Assembly (NCBI RefSeq): GCF_000821185.2
Contig: NZ_CP050855.1
Span: 2,108,001 to 2,172,000 of the forward strand
Origin: Serratia symbiotica
GTDB taxonomy: Bacteria; Pseudomonadota; Gammaproteobacteria; Enterobacterales; Enterobacteriaceae
Reading direction: 5' to 3'
DNA length: 64,000 nt
Below, piece by piece: positions 44,558 to 53,647 of this stretch. Position numbers and translations under genes: made by a program. Under the pieces are notes generated by a model. The model was not told the DNA's origin. It ran no database searches and worked only from the letters and a program-made list of their open reading frames with translations. Each line of letters opens with the position of its first letter. Position 1 is the stretch's first letter.

Positions 44558-44596
44558 AGATGGGCAAATACTAGATCACAACTCGGAACCACGTCA

Positions 44597-44890
44597 ATGC
44601 TTATAGCTGAAAAATTAAAAGCCATTCGCTCAGCTGAGGGACTTAGCCAGTCTCAGTTCTGCAAAATCATGGAGATACCGATTAGTACCCTAAAAAAACT
44701 TGAAGGCGGCTACAACGAACCCGGGTGGAACACGCTAACTAAGCTCACGCAACACCCATTATTTGAGAAATACACGATGTGGCTAATGACAGGTAAGACA
44801 GCACCACAAGCCGGGCAAATTGCTCCGCCTCTCTCCCCTGATGGGCAAGAGAAAATAAAATCACGCCATTCCGGCCGGAAGATTGGCTAA
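44597..44890 (+). CDS. C: Repressor C of the P2 type
   Basis: A 97-residue repressor matching P2 C: EKLKAIRSAEGLSQSQFCKI, helix-turn-helix around QFCKIMEIPISTLKKLEGG, and the end KYTMWLMTGKTAPQAGQIAP. It keeps lysogeny by repressing the early promoter. Intact, so the prophage may still confer immunity. Confidence 0.92.
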   Translation: MLIAEKLKAIRSAEGLSQSQFCKIMEIPISTLKKLEGGYNEPGWNTLTKLTQHPLFEKYTMWLMTGKTAPQAGQIAPPLSPDGQEKIKSRHSGRKIG

Positions 44891-44959
44891 AACTCTATTT
44901 TTTCTTTGCGCTGGATCGAGGCGCGCACAATGACAACCTCACTGGAGGGCTTCGGTATG

Positions 44960-45937
44960 TCGATTAAGAAGCTCGAAGGTGGTCAATATGAAGTAGATGT
45001 ATGGCCCCGCGGGCGTAATGGAAAACGAATCCGCAGGCGATTTGAGAAGAAACAAGAGGCTGTGCTTTTTGAACGCTATGTTCTAGCCAACGCCGACAAA
45101 AAAGAATGGCTGGGCGCGAGCGTAGACCGCCGCACCTTAAGTGAATTGCTAGATACCTGGTGGCTGCTGTACGGGCAGACTCAGGAAAATGGTGAGATTG
45201 AAAAGCGGCACCTGAATAAGACGATTAGGGCATTGGGAGATCCAACCGTTAACAGGTTGAGTAAACGCACCATTGCACAACACAGAGGCCAACGTCTGGA
45301 AGATGGGATCAGCGCAGCAACGATCAACCGCGATGTATACCGTTTTTCAGGTATGTTCAGCACGCTGATCAAGCTGGATGAATTCAGGAAGGAAAATCCC
45401 TGCAAAGGTCTGGAACCACTGAAAGAAACACCGCCTGCTATGACTTACCTCGCAAAATCGGAGATCAGCAGGTTGCTGAATACCCTGACCGGCGATGATC
45501 GGCGCATAGCATTATTATGCCTTAGTACTGGCGCACGTTGGGGAGAAAGCATCACATTGCGTAGTGAGCAAGTAAACCATGGGCGTGTCACATTCCTTAA
45601 GACCAAAAACGGCAAAAAACGGACGGTTCCGATATCGGAAGAACTGGAGGGTGAGATCAAAACCAGCGACACCGGGCCGCTGTTCAAAGTTGATTATGAA
45701 AACTTCTGCGAACGGCTCAAACAGGTTAAACCCGATCTGCCACGCGGGCAGGCCACACATGTGCTTAGGCACACCTTTGCAAGCTGGTTCATGATGAACG
45801 GGGGAAACATAATCGCGCTACAGCAAATTCTGGGGCACGCCAACATACAACAGACGATGGTTTATGCTCACCTTGCCCCCGATTACTTGCAATATGCAGT
45901 GACGTTAAACCCGCTTGGTGGTGGTCTGTCGGTGTGA
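44960..45937 (+). CDS. int: P2-type tyrosine integrase
   Basis: A 325-residue tyrosine recombinase, starting MSIKKLEGGQYEVDVWPRGR. Catalytic residues: Arg in STGARWGE, Lys in KTKNGKKR, His-X-X-Arg in HVLRHTFASW, His in LGHANIQQT, and nucleophile Tyr in MVYAHLAP. It lies between C and attR, as in P2. I start at ATG 44960; codons from 44906 lack similarity. Intact. Confidence 0.93.
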   Translation, partial: SIKKLEGGQYEVDVWPRGRNGKRIRRRFEKKQEAVLFERYVLANADKKEWLGASVDRRTLSELLDTWWLLYGQTQENGEIEKRHLNKTIRALGDPTVNRLSKRTIAQHRGQRLEDGISAATINRDVYRFSGMFSTLIKLDEFRKENPCKGLEPLKETPPAMTYLAKSEISRLLNTLTGDDRRIALLCLSTGARWGESITLRSEQVNHGRVTFLKTKNGKKRTVPISEELEGEIKTSDTGPLFKVDYENFCERLKQVKPDLPRGQATHVLRHTFASWFMMNGGNIIALQQILGHANIQQTMVYAHLAPDYLQYAVTLNPLGGGLSV

Positions 45938-45943
45938 CAATGT

Positions 45944-45963
45944 TGTCTACATCTTGTCTACAC
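45944..45963. promoter_or_regulatory. Putative integrase arm-binding site, right
   Basis: TGTCTACATCTTGTCTACAC, 18 of 20 identical to 14763-14782 at the other prophage end and in the same orientation, 110 bases from the attR core. Confidence 0.6.
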
Positions 45964-46039
45964 CTGCAATGCTAAACGCTTCCTGTAACTGCTTCTAGCG
46001 GTTACAGGATAGCTTGATTTAAAAGGGATTTTTTCTAAG

Positions 46040-46072
46040 TGCCTGAAAAAAAATCCCGCCATCATGGCGGGG
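46040..46072. terminator. Terminator beside attR
   Basis: CCCGCCATCATGGCGGG hairpin preceded by a run of eight A (T run on the minus strand), between int and attR. Confidence 0.5.
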
Positions 46073-46073
46073 G

Positions 46074-46086
46074 AAGACAGGCATAG
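46074..46086. other. attR core of the P2-like prophage
   Basis: AAGACAGGCATAG, identical to 14698-14710. To its right the IS transposase leader resumes. Confidence 0.8.
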
Positions 46087-46135
46087 AGTTTTATGATCTA
46101 CTGATTGCGCAAACAAATTCAATGAGATCACCTCT

Positions 46136-47069
46136 ATGCCTGTTTATTCAGTATGCCAGAAGTTTTTCCGGGGCGCTTTAGCCCCCTTTCACCAATATCG
46201 ACAAAATGCCCTTCTCGACGCTACTGTTGCTGTAACTTGTGAAGCCTCTCTTACCCTGACCAATATTGGGCGTTATTTGCCGGGAACAGCCCAGGTCAAA
46301 AATAAGATAAAACGCGTTGGTCGACTGTGGGGTACTTCTGCACTTCACCGCGATATTCCCCTGATTTTTCGTAATATTACGTCTCTATTCACCCGCAAAT
46401 TACCCTGGTGTGTTATTGCTGTCGATTGGAGCGGCTACCCCTCTCAGGAGTATCACGTTCTGTGTGCAAGTTTACTTTGTGACGGGCGTTCCATTCCTCT
46501 AATCAGCCCTATCTTGCCTTCTAAAAAACAAAATGACTCCCTGGCTCAAAAGGCTTTTATCAATGATTTGGCTGCTGCTATTCCTACCGTTAGCCGGGTA
46601 ACGATAGCGACAGATGCCGGTTTTCGTTGTTCGTGGTTTCATCAGGTTCGCGAGCTAAGATGGGACTTTGTTGGCAGAGTTCGCGGAGCGGTGTATTTCA
46701 GATTAAACAACGATGAACAATGGCGGCAATTGAAGGACCTGAGCGTTAAGCCTTCGACAGAGTATTTGGGTTATGGGGTGTGAGCAATTTGATTTTGGAC
46801 TACGGGCAAGTCAAAGCAAAACCGGTCCACGGCTTGCCGTGTTATACCTGTTGGCAACGCTTAGTACAATAGTGCTGTGGTTAATGGGATATCATCTTGA
46901 AAATAAAGGATTACATCTACGACATCAGGCAAATAGCACAAAGCATCGGCGTGTTATTTCCTCTCTGACATTAGCGGAGAATGTCTTACGACACTCTCCG
47001 CTATTAGTAAGGCGGATAAAGTTGAGATCTCTCCTCATCTATCTAAAACATACCGAAGTAGGGTGCTGA
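46136..47069 (+). pseudogene. IS4-family transposase with internal deletion and frame change
   Basis: The N-terminal part (46136-46783) has the DDE residues Asp in VIAVDWSGY and Asp in IATDAGFRCSW. After EYLGYG the sequence jumps to EQFDFGLRASQSKTGPRLAV in another frame (46773-47069), which in the family follows directly after the YREK catalytic Glu motif. The catalytic Glu segment (roughly 80-90 residues) is deleted, so the transposase is inactive. Closest in style to IS10-type enzymes. Confidence 0.85.
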
Positions 47070-47102
47070 TCTATTGATGAGGGATTTCTGGGGATCCCTC
47101 AA

Positions 47103-47111
47103 ACTTACGGT
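47103..47111. repeat. Right 9-bp target duplication of the IS
   Basis: ACTTACGGT, partner of ACTTACGGG at 14670-14678. Confidence 0.8.
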
Positions 47112-47703
47112 GCCATTTTTACTGGTACCCTTAGCGATACACCAGTAGATGATAACATCAGCCAGATCCCAATAATGATGGAATAACAACAAGCAACGAA
47201 AAACCCCACCAATATTGATAAATTGTCATGCGGAGCGTTCCCTTGCCAGACCACTAAAATCACTAAAAATCAGTGCTATCACCAAACCGGTGGCACCATG
47301 TACTTCTCCTCCGATAAAAAGAAAGCATAGAAAAGCCGCTTTTAGTGGCTGTCCCCCCCCAGAACGGCTAGAATAAATTCCGTTGATCGGTAATTCGAAT
47401 CGCCCATCGTAGGTGAGTTATTTATAATGTGGTTTTATGACTAATTTTATTTTTTATCGTCACTTATACCCTAAATAATTCAAGTGGCAGCAAGGTGGCA
47501 ACGCAGCGACAAATCGGTCGGGAACCGATTTAAACAGCGTTTGTGCAGGGCCGCAGGCTGAGCTTCAGGGCTAAGGTTCATTAATCCTCAAGCACTTAAC
47601 ACCAGTAAGTGACTGGGGTGAACAAGGAAAGCCATCGCACAGGCAGTTTGAAGTATGATGAATATATATCAATCATTTACTGGTAAACAATAAGTTATCC
47701 TCC
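47112..47703. other. Gene-free stretch before ybjL
   Basis: No intact gene. The minus strand at about 47112-47350 reads as hydrophobic, membrane-protein-like sequence broken by stops. In E. coli ybjM lies here in that orientation, so it may be a ybjM relic, but I cannot align it convincingly. The stretch also contains a family A repeat. Confidence 0.4.
47465..47667. repeat. Dispersed ~200-bp intergenic repeat, family A copy 2
   Basis: Begins TATACCCTAAATAATTCAAG and ends GTTTGAAGTATGATGAATATA. Same orientation and internal blocks as 3224-3413. It lies 36 bases before the ybjL GTG. Confidence 0.85.
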
Positions 47704-49392
47704 GTGAATATAAACGTCGTTAGTTTGCTGAACGGTAACTATATCCTGTTACTGTTCGTGGTACTCGCACTAGGGCTGTGCCTCGGTAAAGTTCGCTTGG
47801 GTTCCGTTCAACTCGGAAATTCCATTGGTGTTTTGGTGGTTTCTTTGCTGCTAGGCCAGCAACACTTCGCCATTAATACCGAAGCGCTGAATCTCGGCTT
47901 TATGTTATTTATTTTCTGCGTGGGCGTGGAAGCCGGGCCTAACTTTTTCTCAATTTTCTTCCGCGATGGCAAAAATTACCTGATGTTGGCGCTGGTGATG
48001 GTCGGTTCAGCAATGGTAATCGCCATCGGACTTGGCAAAATGTTCCACTGGAACATCGGATTAACTGCTGGCATGCTAGCCGGTTCGATGACTTCAACGC
48101 CGGTACTGGTGGGCGCTGGCGATACACTACGTAGCACCATGGTCAATAGTTCAGCCCTTTTGACGGCGCAGGATCATTTGAGCCTTGGCTACGCCCTGAC
48201 TTACCTGATCGGTCTGGTAAGCCTGATCTTCGGCGCACGCTACCTACCAAAGCTACAACATCAGGATCTATCCACTTCAGCCCAACAGATCGCCCGCGAG
48301 CGTGGCTTGGATAGCGATAGCCAACACAAAGTCTATTTGCCGGTGATCCGTGCCTACCGCGTCGGACCAGAGTTGGTAGCCTGGGCTGATGGTAAGAACC
48401 TGCGCAAATTGGGCATCTATCACCAGACTGGCTGTTACATTGAGCGCATTCGCCGCAACGGCATTCTGGCCAATCCAGATGGTGATGCAGTGCTACAAGT
48501 GGGCGATGAGATCTCACTGGTTGGCTACCCAGACGCCCACGCACGCTTAGATCCCAACTTCCGCAACGGCAAGGAGGTATTTGACCGCGATTTGCTTGAT
48601 ATGCGCATCGTCACCGAAGCCATCGTGGTGAAAAATAGCAACGCGGTAAACAAGCGTTTGAGTCAGCTCAAGCTAACCGACCACGGCTGCTTCCTCAACC
48701 GAGTGATCCGCAGCCAGATTGAAATGCCTATTGATGACAGTATCGTGCTCCATAAGGGCGATATATTACAGGTGAGCGGCGACACACGCCGGGTGAAGAA
48801 CGTGGCGGAGAAGATCGGTTTTATCTCAATCCACAGCCAGGTAACCGACCTGCTGGCATTCTGCGCCTTCTTTATCATCGGCTTACTGATTGGCCAGATC
48901 ACCATTCAGTTCAGCCATTTCTCGTTCGGTATTGGCAATGCCGCTGGCCTGCTGATATCCGGTATCATGCTCGGCTTCCTACGCGCCAACCATCCGACCT
49001 TTGGATACATCCCGCAAGGTGCATTAAACATGGTGAAAGAATTCGGCCTCATGATTTTTATGGCCAGCGTGGGCCTGAGCGCGGGTACCGGCATCAGCCA
49101 CAGCCTGGGTACAATCGGCGGTAAGATGCTGATCGCCGGGTTGCTGGTCAGCCTTGTGCCAGTGGTGCTCTGTTTCCTGTTCGGTGCCTACGTGCTGCGT
49201 ATGAACCGCGCCCTGCTGTTTGGTGCGATCATGGGCGCTCGCACCTGCGCACCGGCAATGGAAATCATCAGCGATACTGCGCGTAGTAACATTCCTGCAT
49301 TGGGCTATGCTGGCACCTACGCCATCGCTAACGTGCTATTAACGCTGGCGGGTTCGCTGATCGTCGTATTGTGGCCGGAGATACCCGGATAG
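47704..49392 (+). CDS. ybjL: YbjL, AspT/YidE-type putative transporter
   Basis: A 562-residue inner-membrane protein with two blocks of about five membrane segments (residues ~1-165 and ~380-560), flanking two TrkA-C (RCK_C) domains in the cytoplasmic middle (for example [20 protein letters not shown] and [16 protein letters not shown]). Start is GTG at 47704. It belongs to the aspartate:alanine exchanger superfamily; the substrate of YbjL is not established. Neighbourhood with grxA is conserved with E. coli apart from the inserted IS and prophage. Intact. Confidence 0.93.
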   Translation: MNINVVSLLNGNYILLLFVVLALGLCLGKVRLGSVQLGNSIGVLVVSLLLGQQHFAINTEALNLGFMLFIFCVGVEAGPNFFSIFFRDGKNYLMLALVMVGSAMVIAIGLGKMFHWNIGLTAGMLAGSMTSTPVLVGAGDTLRSTMVNSSALLTAQDHLSLGYALTYLIGLVSLIFGARYLPKLQHQDLSTSAQQIARERGLDSDSQHKVYLPVIRAYRVGPELVAWADGKNLRKLGIYHQTGCYIERIRRNGILANPDGDAVLQVGDEISLVGYPDAHARLDPNFRNGKEVFDRDLLDMRIVTEAIVVKNSNAVNKRLSQLKLTDHGCFLNRVIRSQIEMPIDDSIVLHKGDILQVSGDTRRVKNVAEKIGFISIHSQVTDLLAFCAFFIIGLLIGQITIQFSHFSFGIGNAAGLLISGIMLGFLRANHPTFGYIPQGALNMVKEFGLMIFMASVGLSAGTGISHSLGTIGGKMLIAGLLVSLVPVVLCFLFGAYVLRMNRALLFGAIMGARTCAPAMEIISDTARSNIPALGYAGTYAIANVLLTLAGSLIVVLWPEIPG

Positions 49393-49748
49393 CCGATCAG
49401 CGCGCAGCAGGAAAGGCGGTAAAAATATTTTTGCTTTTTTGTTACCATTGAGAACTTATGTTGCCAGAGGCAGTCTGATTGAGTGCCACTGCTTTTCTTT
49501 GATGTTCCCAATTTGTGGAGCCAGATAATCTCGCCTTTTAGGTTCAAGATTATCGGTTTTTTATTTTCTAACGTTTATCGTCTTCCCCGCTCCGGCAATA
49601 AAACCCGCCTAAAGTGAACTGTCCAGGGCCAAAATGTCAATTCAAATAGCCTAGTGGGATAGGCTCTAAATCGCCTTAGAGTAAACCTCCCCCTCTTCCC
49701 CCTTATGCTGCCCTTTTCCTACCCGCATAGGAGATGAGACAAGAGGGA

Positions 49749-49916
49749 TCAGAACTGGTATTTAACGCCCACGTTGTAGCCTTCTCTGCCCACCTACCGA
49801 GCTATACTCCCCCACAGGCTCAGATCGCGGTTCAGCTTTCCTTCCACGCCTGCTTTCAGTTCCCAGTGAATTCGTCAGGGTGACCAGAGGCCTGTTGTAA
49901 CCGGTCTCCAGCGAGG
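49749..49916 (-). pseudogene. Autotransporter beta-barrel relic (C-terminal end)
   Basis: The minus strand encodes HWELKAGVEGKLNRDLSLWG, then SIAR, a TAG in place of Gln, and VGREGYNVGVKYQF with a proper stop. The last strand ending in aromatic Phe is the BAM-recognition signal of autotransporter barrels. Upstream sequence is lost at an 11-C run. Only about 50 codons remain. Confidence 0.7.
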
Positions 49917-50094
49917 CCCCCCCCCCCTTTTTTCGCAAAGGGTTTACTCAGAGAATCGAGCGACATAATCTTAATTTACGCAAACATATTAAGCGACTGA
50001 CACGTAAAACAATATGTTATCCACGTTCATTTTAGATACATGAAAAAGTTATTGGTGCCTATATTGAAAGACACCACTACAACCCTTCGGAGTC

Positions 50095-50232
50095 ATGACA
50101 AGCTATTTTATTTGTCATTTTGGCCCTGGGCAGTACTCACCATCCCCACGTACTACATATACGCGCCGGTTGTTGCGCGCTGTCGGTATCCAAACTGGCA
50201 GCAACAATGTACGCCTATTGAGATAGGCTCTT
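50095..50232 (+). repeat. Dispersed ~140-bp repeat, family B copy 3
   Basis: Shares GGGCAGTACTCACCATCCCC, ACGCGCCGGTTGTTGCGC and ACGCCTATTGAGATAGGCTC with copies 1 and 2; the left terminal palindrome is eroded. It ends 13 bases from the upp stop. An open frame through it (50040-50234) is in my view a property of the repeat, not a gene. Confidence 0.8.
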
Positions 50233-50245
50233 AGCTGGCTGAATT

Positions 50246-50872
50246 TTATTTGGTACCAAATATCTTGTCGCCCGCGTCACCCAAGCCCGGCACAATGTAG
50301 CCCTTCTCATCAAGGTATTGATCGATAGGGGCGGTGTACAGCTCAACATCAGGATGCGCCTTCTCCAACGCGGCGATACCCTCCGGCACCGCTACCAGCA
50401 CCAGTACTTTGATACTGTTGCAGCCTGCTTTCTTCAGCAGATCGAGGGTAGCGATCATCGAACCGCCAGTGGCCAGCATCGGGTCAACGACCAGTGCCAT
50501 ACGCTCTTCAATGTTAGAAGCCAGCTTTTGGAAGTAAGGCACGGGTTTGAGGGTTTCTTCATCGCGGTAAACACCCACTACGCTGATACGCGCACTTGGG
50601 AGGTGTTCCAGTACTCCTTCAATCATGCCCAAACCCGCGCGCAGAATGGGTACGATGGTAATTTTTTTCCCTTTAAGTTGATCCACTTCAACCGGCCCAC
50701 ACCAGCCTTCAACGGTGGCTCGCTCCGTCTCCAGGTCAGCGGTCGCTTCATAGGTTAGCAAGCTACCCACTTCAGCGGCCAACTCACGGAAGCGTTTGGT
50801 ACTGATGTCATGCTCACGCATCAGGCCAATTTTGTGCTTTACCAGCGGATGTTTCACCTCAACGATCTTCAT
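50246..50872 (-). CDS. upp: Uracil phosphoribosyltransferase
   Basis: A 208-residue enzyme forming UMP from uracil and PRPP. PRPP-binding motif [19 protein letters not shown]-terminal [20 protein letters not shown] and the C-terminal [14 protein letters not shown] as in E. coli. Two adjacent ATGs exist (50875 and 50872). It is divergent from purM. The partner permease gene uraA is missing downstream. Confidence 0.96.
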   Translation of the reverse strand: MKIVEVKHPLVKHKIGLMREHDISTKRFRELAAEVGSLLTYEATADLETERATVEGWCGPVEVDQLKGKKITIVPILRAGLGMIEGVLEHLPSARISVVGVYRDEETLKPVPYFQKLASNIEERMALVVDPMLATGGSMIATLDLLKKAGCNSIKVLVLVAVPEGIAALEKAHPDVELYTAPIDQYLDEKGYIVPGLGDAGDKIFGTK

Positions 50873-51023
50873 CATTTTTCTCCTATAAAGGCGGCTGACG
50901 GCCAAAAATCGCCGAATTATACCGTCTTTTTACGGCTACACCCACTCACCCTGGCCCAACAGTGATCAACAGAAGTTTGGATAGCAGTATAAAGGATGAA
51001 AAGCAGAGCCAGCTCACAAGCCA

Positions 51024-51039
51024 CTCGCAAACGTTTGCC
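51024..51039. promoter_or_regulatory. PurR operator of purMN
   Basis: CTCGCAAACGTTTGCC closely matches the PurR box (ACGCAAACGTTTTCGT), about 90 bases before purM. Purine excess would repress purMN through PurR-hypoxanthine/guanine. Confidence 0.8.
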
Positions 51040-51126
51040 CGCACTGTTAGAATTGCCGCGCCTTAATTCCGGCACCAATACCGGAAGCACCGTTTTTAAA
51101 CCGCAAACCGCCGTGGGGATCGCGCA

Positions 51127-52167
51127 GTGACCGATAAAACCTCTCTCAGCTATAAAGACGCAGGTGTCGATATCGATGCTGGCAACACATTGGTAGACCG
51201 CATCAAAGGTGTCGTTAAACAGACCCGTCGCCCGGAAGTGATGGGTGGCCTGGGCGGGTTTGGTGCCCTGTGTGCATTGCCACAGAAATACCGCGAACCG
51301 GTGCTGGTTTCCGGTACTGATGGTGTAGGTACTAAGCTACGTCTGGCCATGGATCTGAAACGCCACGACACCATTGGCATCGATCTGGTTGCCATGTGCG
51401 TGAACGATCTGGTGGTTCAGGGCGCTGAGCCGCTGTTCTTCCTCGATTACTACGCCACCGGCAAACTCGACGTGGACACCGCCGCCAGCGTGGTTACGGG
51501 CATCGCCGAAGGTTGCAAGCAATCTGGCTGTGCGTTGGTGGGCGGTGAAACCGCTGAAATGCCGGGCATGTACCACGGTGCAGACTATGATGTGGCTGGC
51601 TTCTGCGTAGGTGTGGTCGAGAAATCCAACATCATTGACGGCAGCTTGGTGCAGTCCGGCGATGCCCTAATCGCCTTGGGCGCTTCCGGCCCGCACTCCA
51701 ACGGCTACTCATTGGTGCGCAAAATCCTGGAGGTCAACAACACCGACCCCGCTACCACCCTGCTGGCAGGCAAAACGCTGGCGGATCACCTGCTAGCCCC
51801 AACCAAAATTTACGTGAAATCGGTACTGGAACTGATCGAGACAGTCGAAGTACACGCCATCGCCCACCTGACCGGTGGCGGTTTCTGGGAAAATATCCCG
51901 CGCGTGCTGCCAGCAGGCATACAAGCGGTGATCGACGAAGCCAGTTGGCAATGGCCAGCAGTATTCCATTGGTTACAGCAGGCCGGCAACGTCAGCCGCC
52001 ATGAGATGTATCGTACTTTCAACTGCGGCGTGGGCATGGTTATTGCCCTGCCGGAAGCCGAGGTGGAAGCCGCCCTCGCGTTGCTAAATGCAACAGGGGA
52101 AAATGCGTGGAAGATCGGTAAACTGACCGCATCGGCGAGCGAGCAACAGGTGGTCATCAACGGATGA
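51127..52167 (+). CDS. purM: Phosphoribosylformylglycinamidine cyclo-ligase (AIR synthetase)
   Basis: A 346-residue PurM, step 5 of purine synthesis (FGAM + ATP to AIR). Start is GTG ([20 protein letters not shown]). Conserved [27 protein letters not shown] and [12 protein letters not shown] are present. Its stop overlaps the purN ATG. Intact. Confidence 0.97.
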   Translation: MTDKTSLSYKDAGVDIDAGNTLVDRIKGVVKQTRRPEVMGGLGGFGALCALPQKYREPVLVSGTDGVGTKLRLAMDLKRHDTIGIDLVAMCVNDLVVQGAEPLFFLDYYATGKLDVDTAASVVTGIAEGCKQSGCALVGGETAEMPGMYHGADYDVAGFCVGVVEKSNIIDGSLVQSGDALIALGASGPHSNGYSLVRKILEVNNTDPATTLLAGKTLADHLLAPTKIYVKSVLELIETVEVHAIAHLTGGGFWENIPRVLPAGIQAVIDEASWQWPAVFHWLQQAGNVSRHEMYRTFNCGVGMVIALPEAEVEAALALLNATGENAWKIGKLTASASEQQVVING

Positions 52168-52802
52168 AAAAGATCGTGGTGTTGATTTCTGGTCAAGGGA
52201 GCAATCTCCAGGCACTCATTGATGCCTGCCAGCAGGGGCAGATCAGTGCCAAGATCGTGGCAGTATTCAGCAATAAGGCGCAGGCTTACGGTCTTCAGCG
52301 CGCCAAAGCGGCAGGTATTGCCGCTCACGCGCTGGACGCCAACGCTTACCAGGATCGCGCGGCGTTCGACGCAGCCTTGGCCGACGCCATCGACCAATAT
52401 CAGCCTGATCTGGTGGTACTGGCTGGTTATATGCGTATCCTCAACCCGCCGTTCGTGCAGCGCTATGCTGGCCGCATGCTGAATATCCACCCTTCCCTAT
52501 TGCCAAAATACCCTGGGCTGCATACCCACCGTCAAGCCATAGACAATGGTGATAGCGAACACGGCACCTCGGTGCATTTCGTGACCGAACAGCTCGACGG
52601 CGGCCCGGTGATCCTACAGGCCAAGGTGCCTATCTTCCCCGGTGACGAAGAAGATGATGTGATCGCGCGGGTACAGGCGCAGGAACACACCCTTTATCCA
52701 TTGGTGGTGAATTGGTTTGTCACTGGTCGGCTGGTGATGCGTGAAAACGCCGCCTGGCTGGACGGTGAGCACCTACCCGCACCAGGGCATGCCGCTGACT
52801 GA
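52164..52802 (+). CDS. purN: GAR transformylase
   Basis: A 212-residue PurN, adding formyl from 10-formyl-THF to GAR. Substrate loop [12 protein letters not shown], catalytic Asn/His in [18 protein letters not shown] and Asp in [10 protein letters not shown]. Coupled to purM by a 4-base overlap. Confidence 0.97.
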   Translation: MKKIVVLISGQGSNLQALIDACQQGQISAKIVAVFSNKAQAYGLQRAKAAGIAAHALDANAYQDRAAFDAALADAIDQYQPDLVVLAGYMRILNPPFVQRYAGRMLNIHPSLLPKYPGLHTHRQAIDNGDSEHGTSVHFVTEQLDGGPVILQAKVPIFPGDEEDDVIARVQAQEHTLYPLVVNWFVTGRLVMRENAAWLDGEHLPAPGHAAD

Positions 52803-52893
52803 ACGCGGCAGCCTGCCCCCCCATATTTTTTTCGCCATAAGCCATTCCCTGAAGTTATACTTTGTACAATTTCGCGATTAAAGAGGAACACAG

Positions 52894-53445
52894 ATGTCCA
52901 GCACTACTAGTGTCAGGCTACGCCCATTGGAACGGGATGATTTGGCGTTCGTCCACCAGATGGACAACAACGCCAGTGTGATGCGTTATTGGTTTGAAGA
53001 ACCCTATGAAGCCTTTATGGAGCTTTCCGATCTCTACAACAAACACATCCACGATCAGAGCGAACGGCGTTTTATCATCGAACACCAAAGCAGCAAAGTC
53101 GGGTTGGTGGAACTGGTGGAGATCAATCACATCCACCGCCGTGCAGAATTCCAGATCATCATAGATCCGGCGCACCAAGGCAAAGGCTACGCCAGTAGTG
53201 CCGTCCGCCTGGCGATGGATTACGGCTTCTCGGTGCTCAACCTGTACAAGCTGTACCTGATTGTCGATAAGGAAAACGCCAAGGCGATCCATATCTACAG
53301 CAAATTGGGGTTTAACGTAGAAGGCGAACTGATCGATGAGTTCTTTGTCAGTGGCGAATACCGCACCGTATTGCGCATGTGTATCTTCCAGCCGCAGTAC
53401 CTGGAGAAGTTCACGATCCTCAGCGATAAATCATTGGTGAAATGA
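52894..53445 (+). CDS. speG: Spermidine N1-acetyltransferase
   Basis: A 183-residue GNAT enzyme matching Spe[21 protein letters not shown], acetyl-CoA loop [20 protein letters not shown], and [16 protein letters not shown]. It detoxifies excess spermidine. AGAGGA ribosome site before the ATG. A hairpin ACTGC-GAAA-GCGGT with CTTTTG follows (53451-53470). Confidence 0.94.
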   Translation: MSSTTSVRLRPLERDDLAFVHQMDNNASVMRYWFEEPYEAFMELSDLYNKHIHDQSERRFIIEHQSSKVGLVELVEINHIHRRAEFQIIIDPAHQGKGYASSAVRLAMDYGFSVLNLYKLYLIVDKENAKAIHIYSKLGFNVEGELIDEFFVSGEYRTVLRMCIFQPQYLEKFTILSDKSLVK

Positions 53446-53449
53446 AAAA

Positions 53450-53472
53450 AACTGCGAAAGCGGTCTTTTGTT
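53450..53472 (+). terminator. Terminator after speG
   Basis: ACTGC-GAAA-GCGGT stem-loop, preceded by A7 and followed by CTTTTG. Confidence 0.65.
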
Positions 53473-53647
53473 ATTTAAATTCGAATAATCGGCCATATCG
53501 CCTGCTACTATCATTCCTTGATACGGCTGACGTGTCATCACGCACAGGATAGTTGGACTTTCCTGCCCATCTCTCGCGATAATGACAAATAGAGCAGTAT
53601 CCGGGTGTTGCATCCCGGATCTTTTCTAAATTGAAGGGGGAGCAGTA

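Larger units (their letters stand above)
14698..46086. mobile_element. P2-like (Peduovirus-type) prophage, about 31.4 kb
   Basis: Bounded by the 13-bp repeat AAGACAGGCATAG. It contains recognisable homologues of most P2 genes in P2 order (Q, P divergent from O-N-M-L-X-lysis-R-S-V-W-J-I-H-G, then D-ogr; A, cox, C, int), except that FI-FII-E-T-U is inverted. FII and E carry frameshifts, so production of virions is unlikely without repair. Confidence 0.93.
46074..47102 (+). mobile_element. Right part of the IS4/IS10-type insertion sequence
   Basis: Contains the transposase pseudogene and ends in TTTCTGGGGATCCCTCAA (47085-47102), the inverted partner of the left end at 14679. Joining 14679-14710 to 46087-47102 restores an IS of about 1.05 kb, short of the usual ~1.3 kb because of an internal deletion. 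Confidence 0.85.
49393..50245. other. Decayed interval between ybjL and upp
   Basis: Contains a solo end of repeat family B (about 49646-49673), an autotransporter relic, an 11-C tract, and family B copy 3. The uracil permease gene uraA, usually paired with upp, is absent. Confidence 0.6.

Noticed and set aside
50040..50234. 64-codon open frame that could be a small membrane protein
   Set aside because: It runs through repeat family B; the similar frames in other copies are more simply repeat sequence, so I list it only as part of the repeat.
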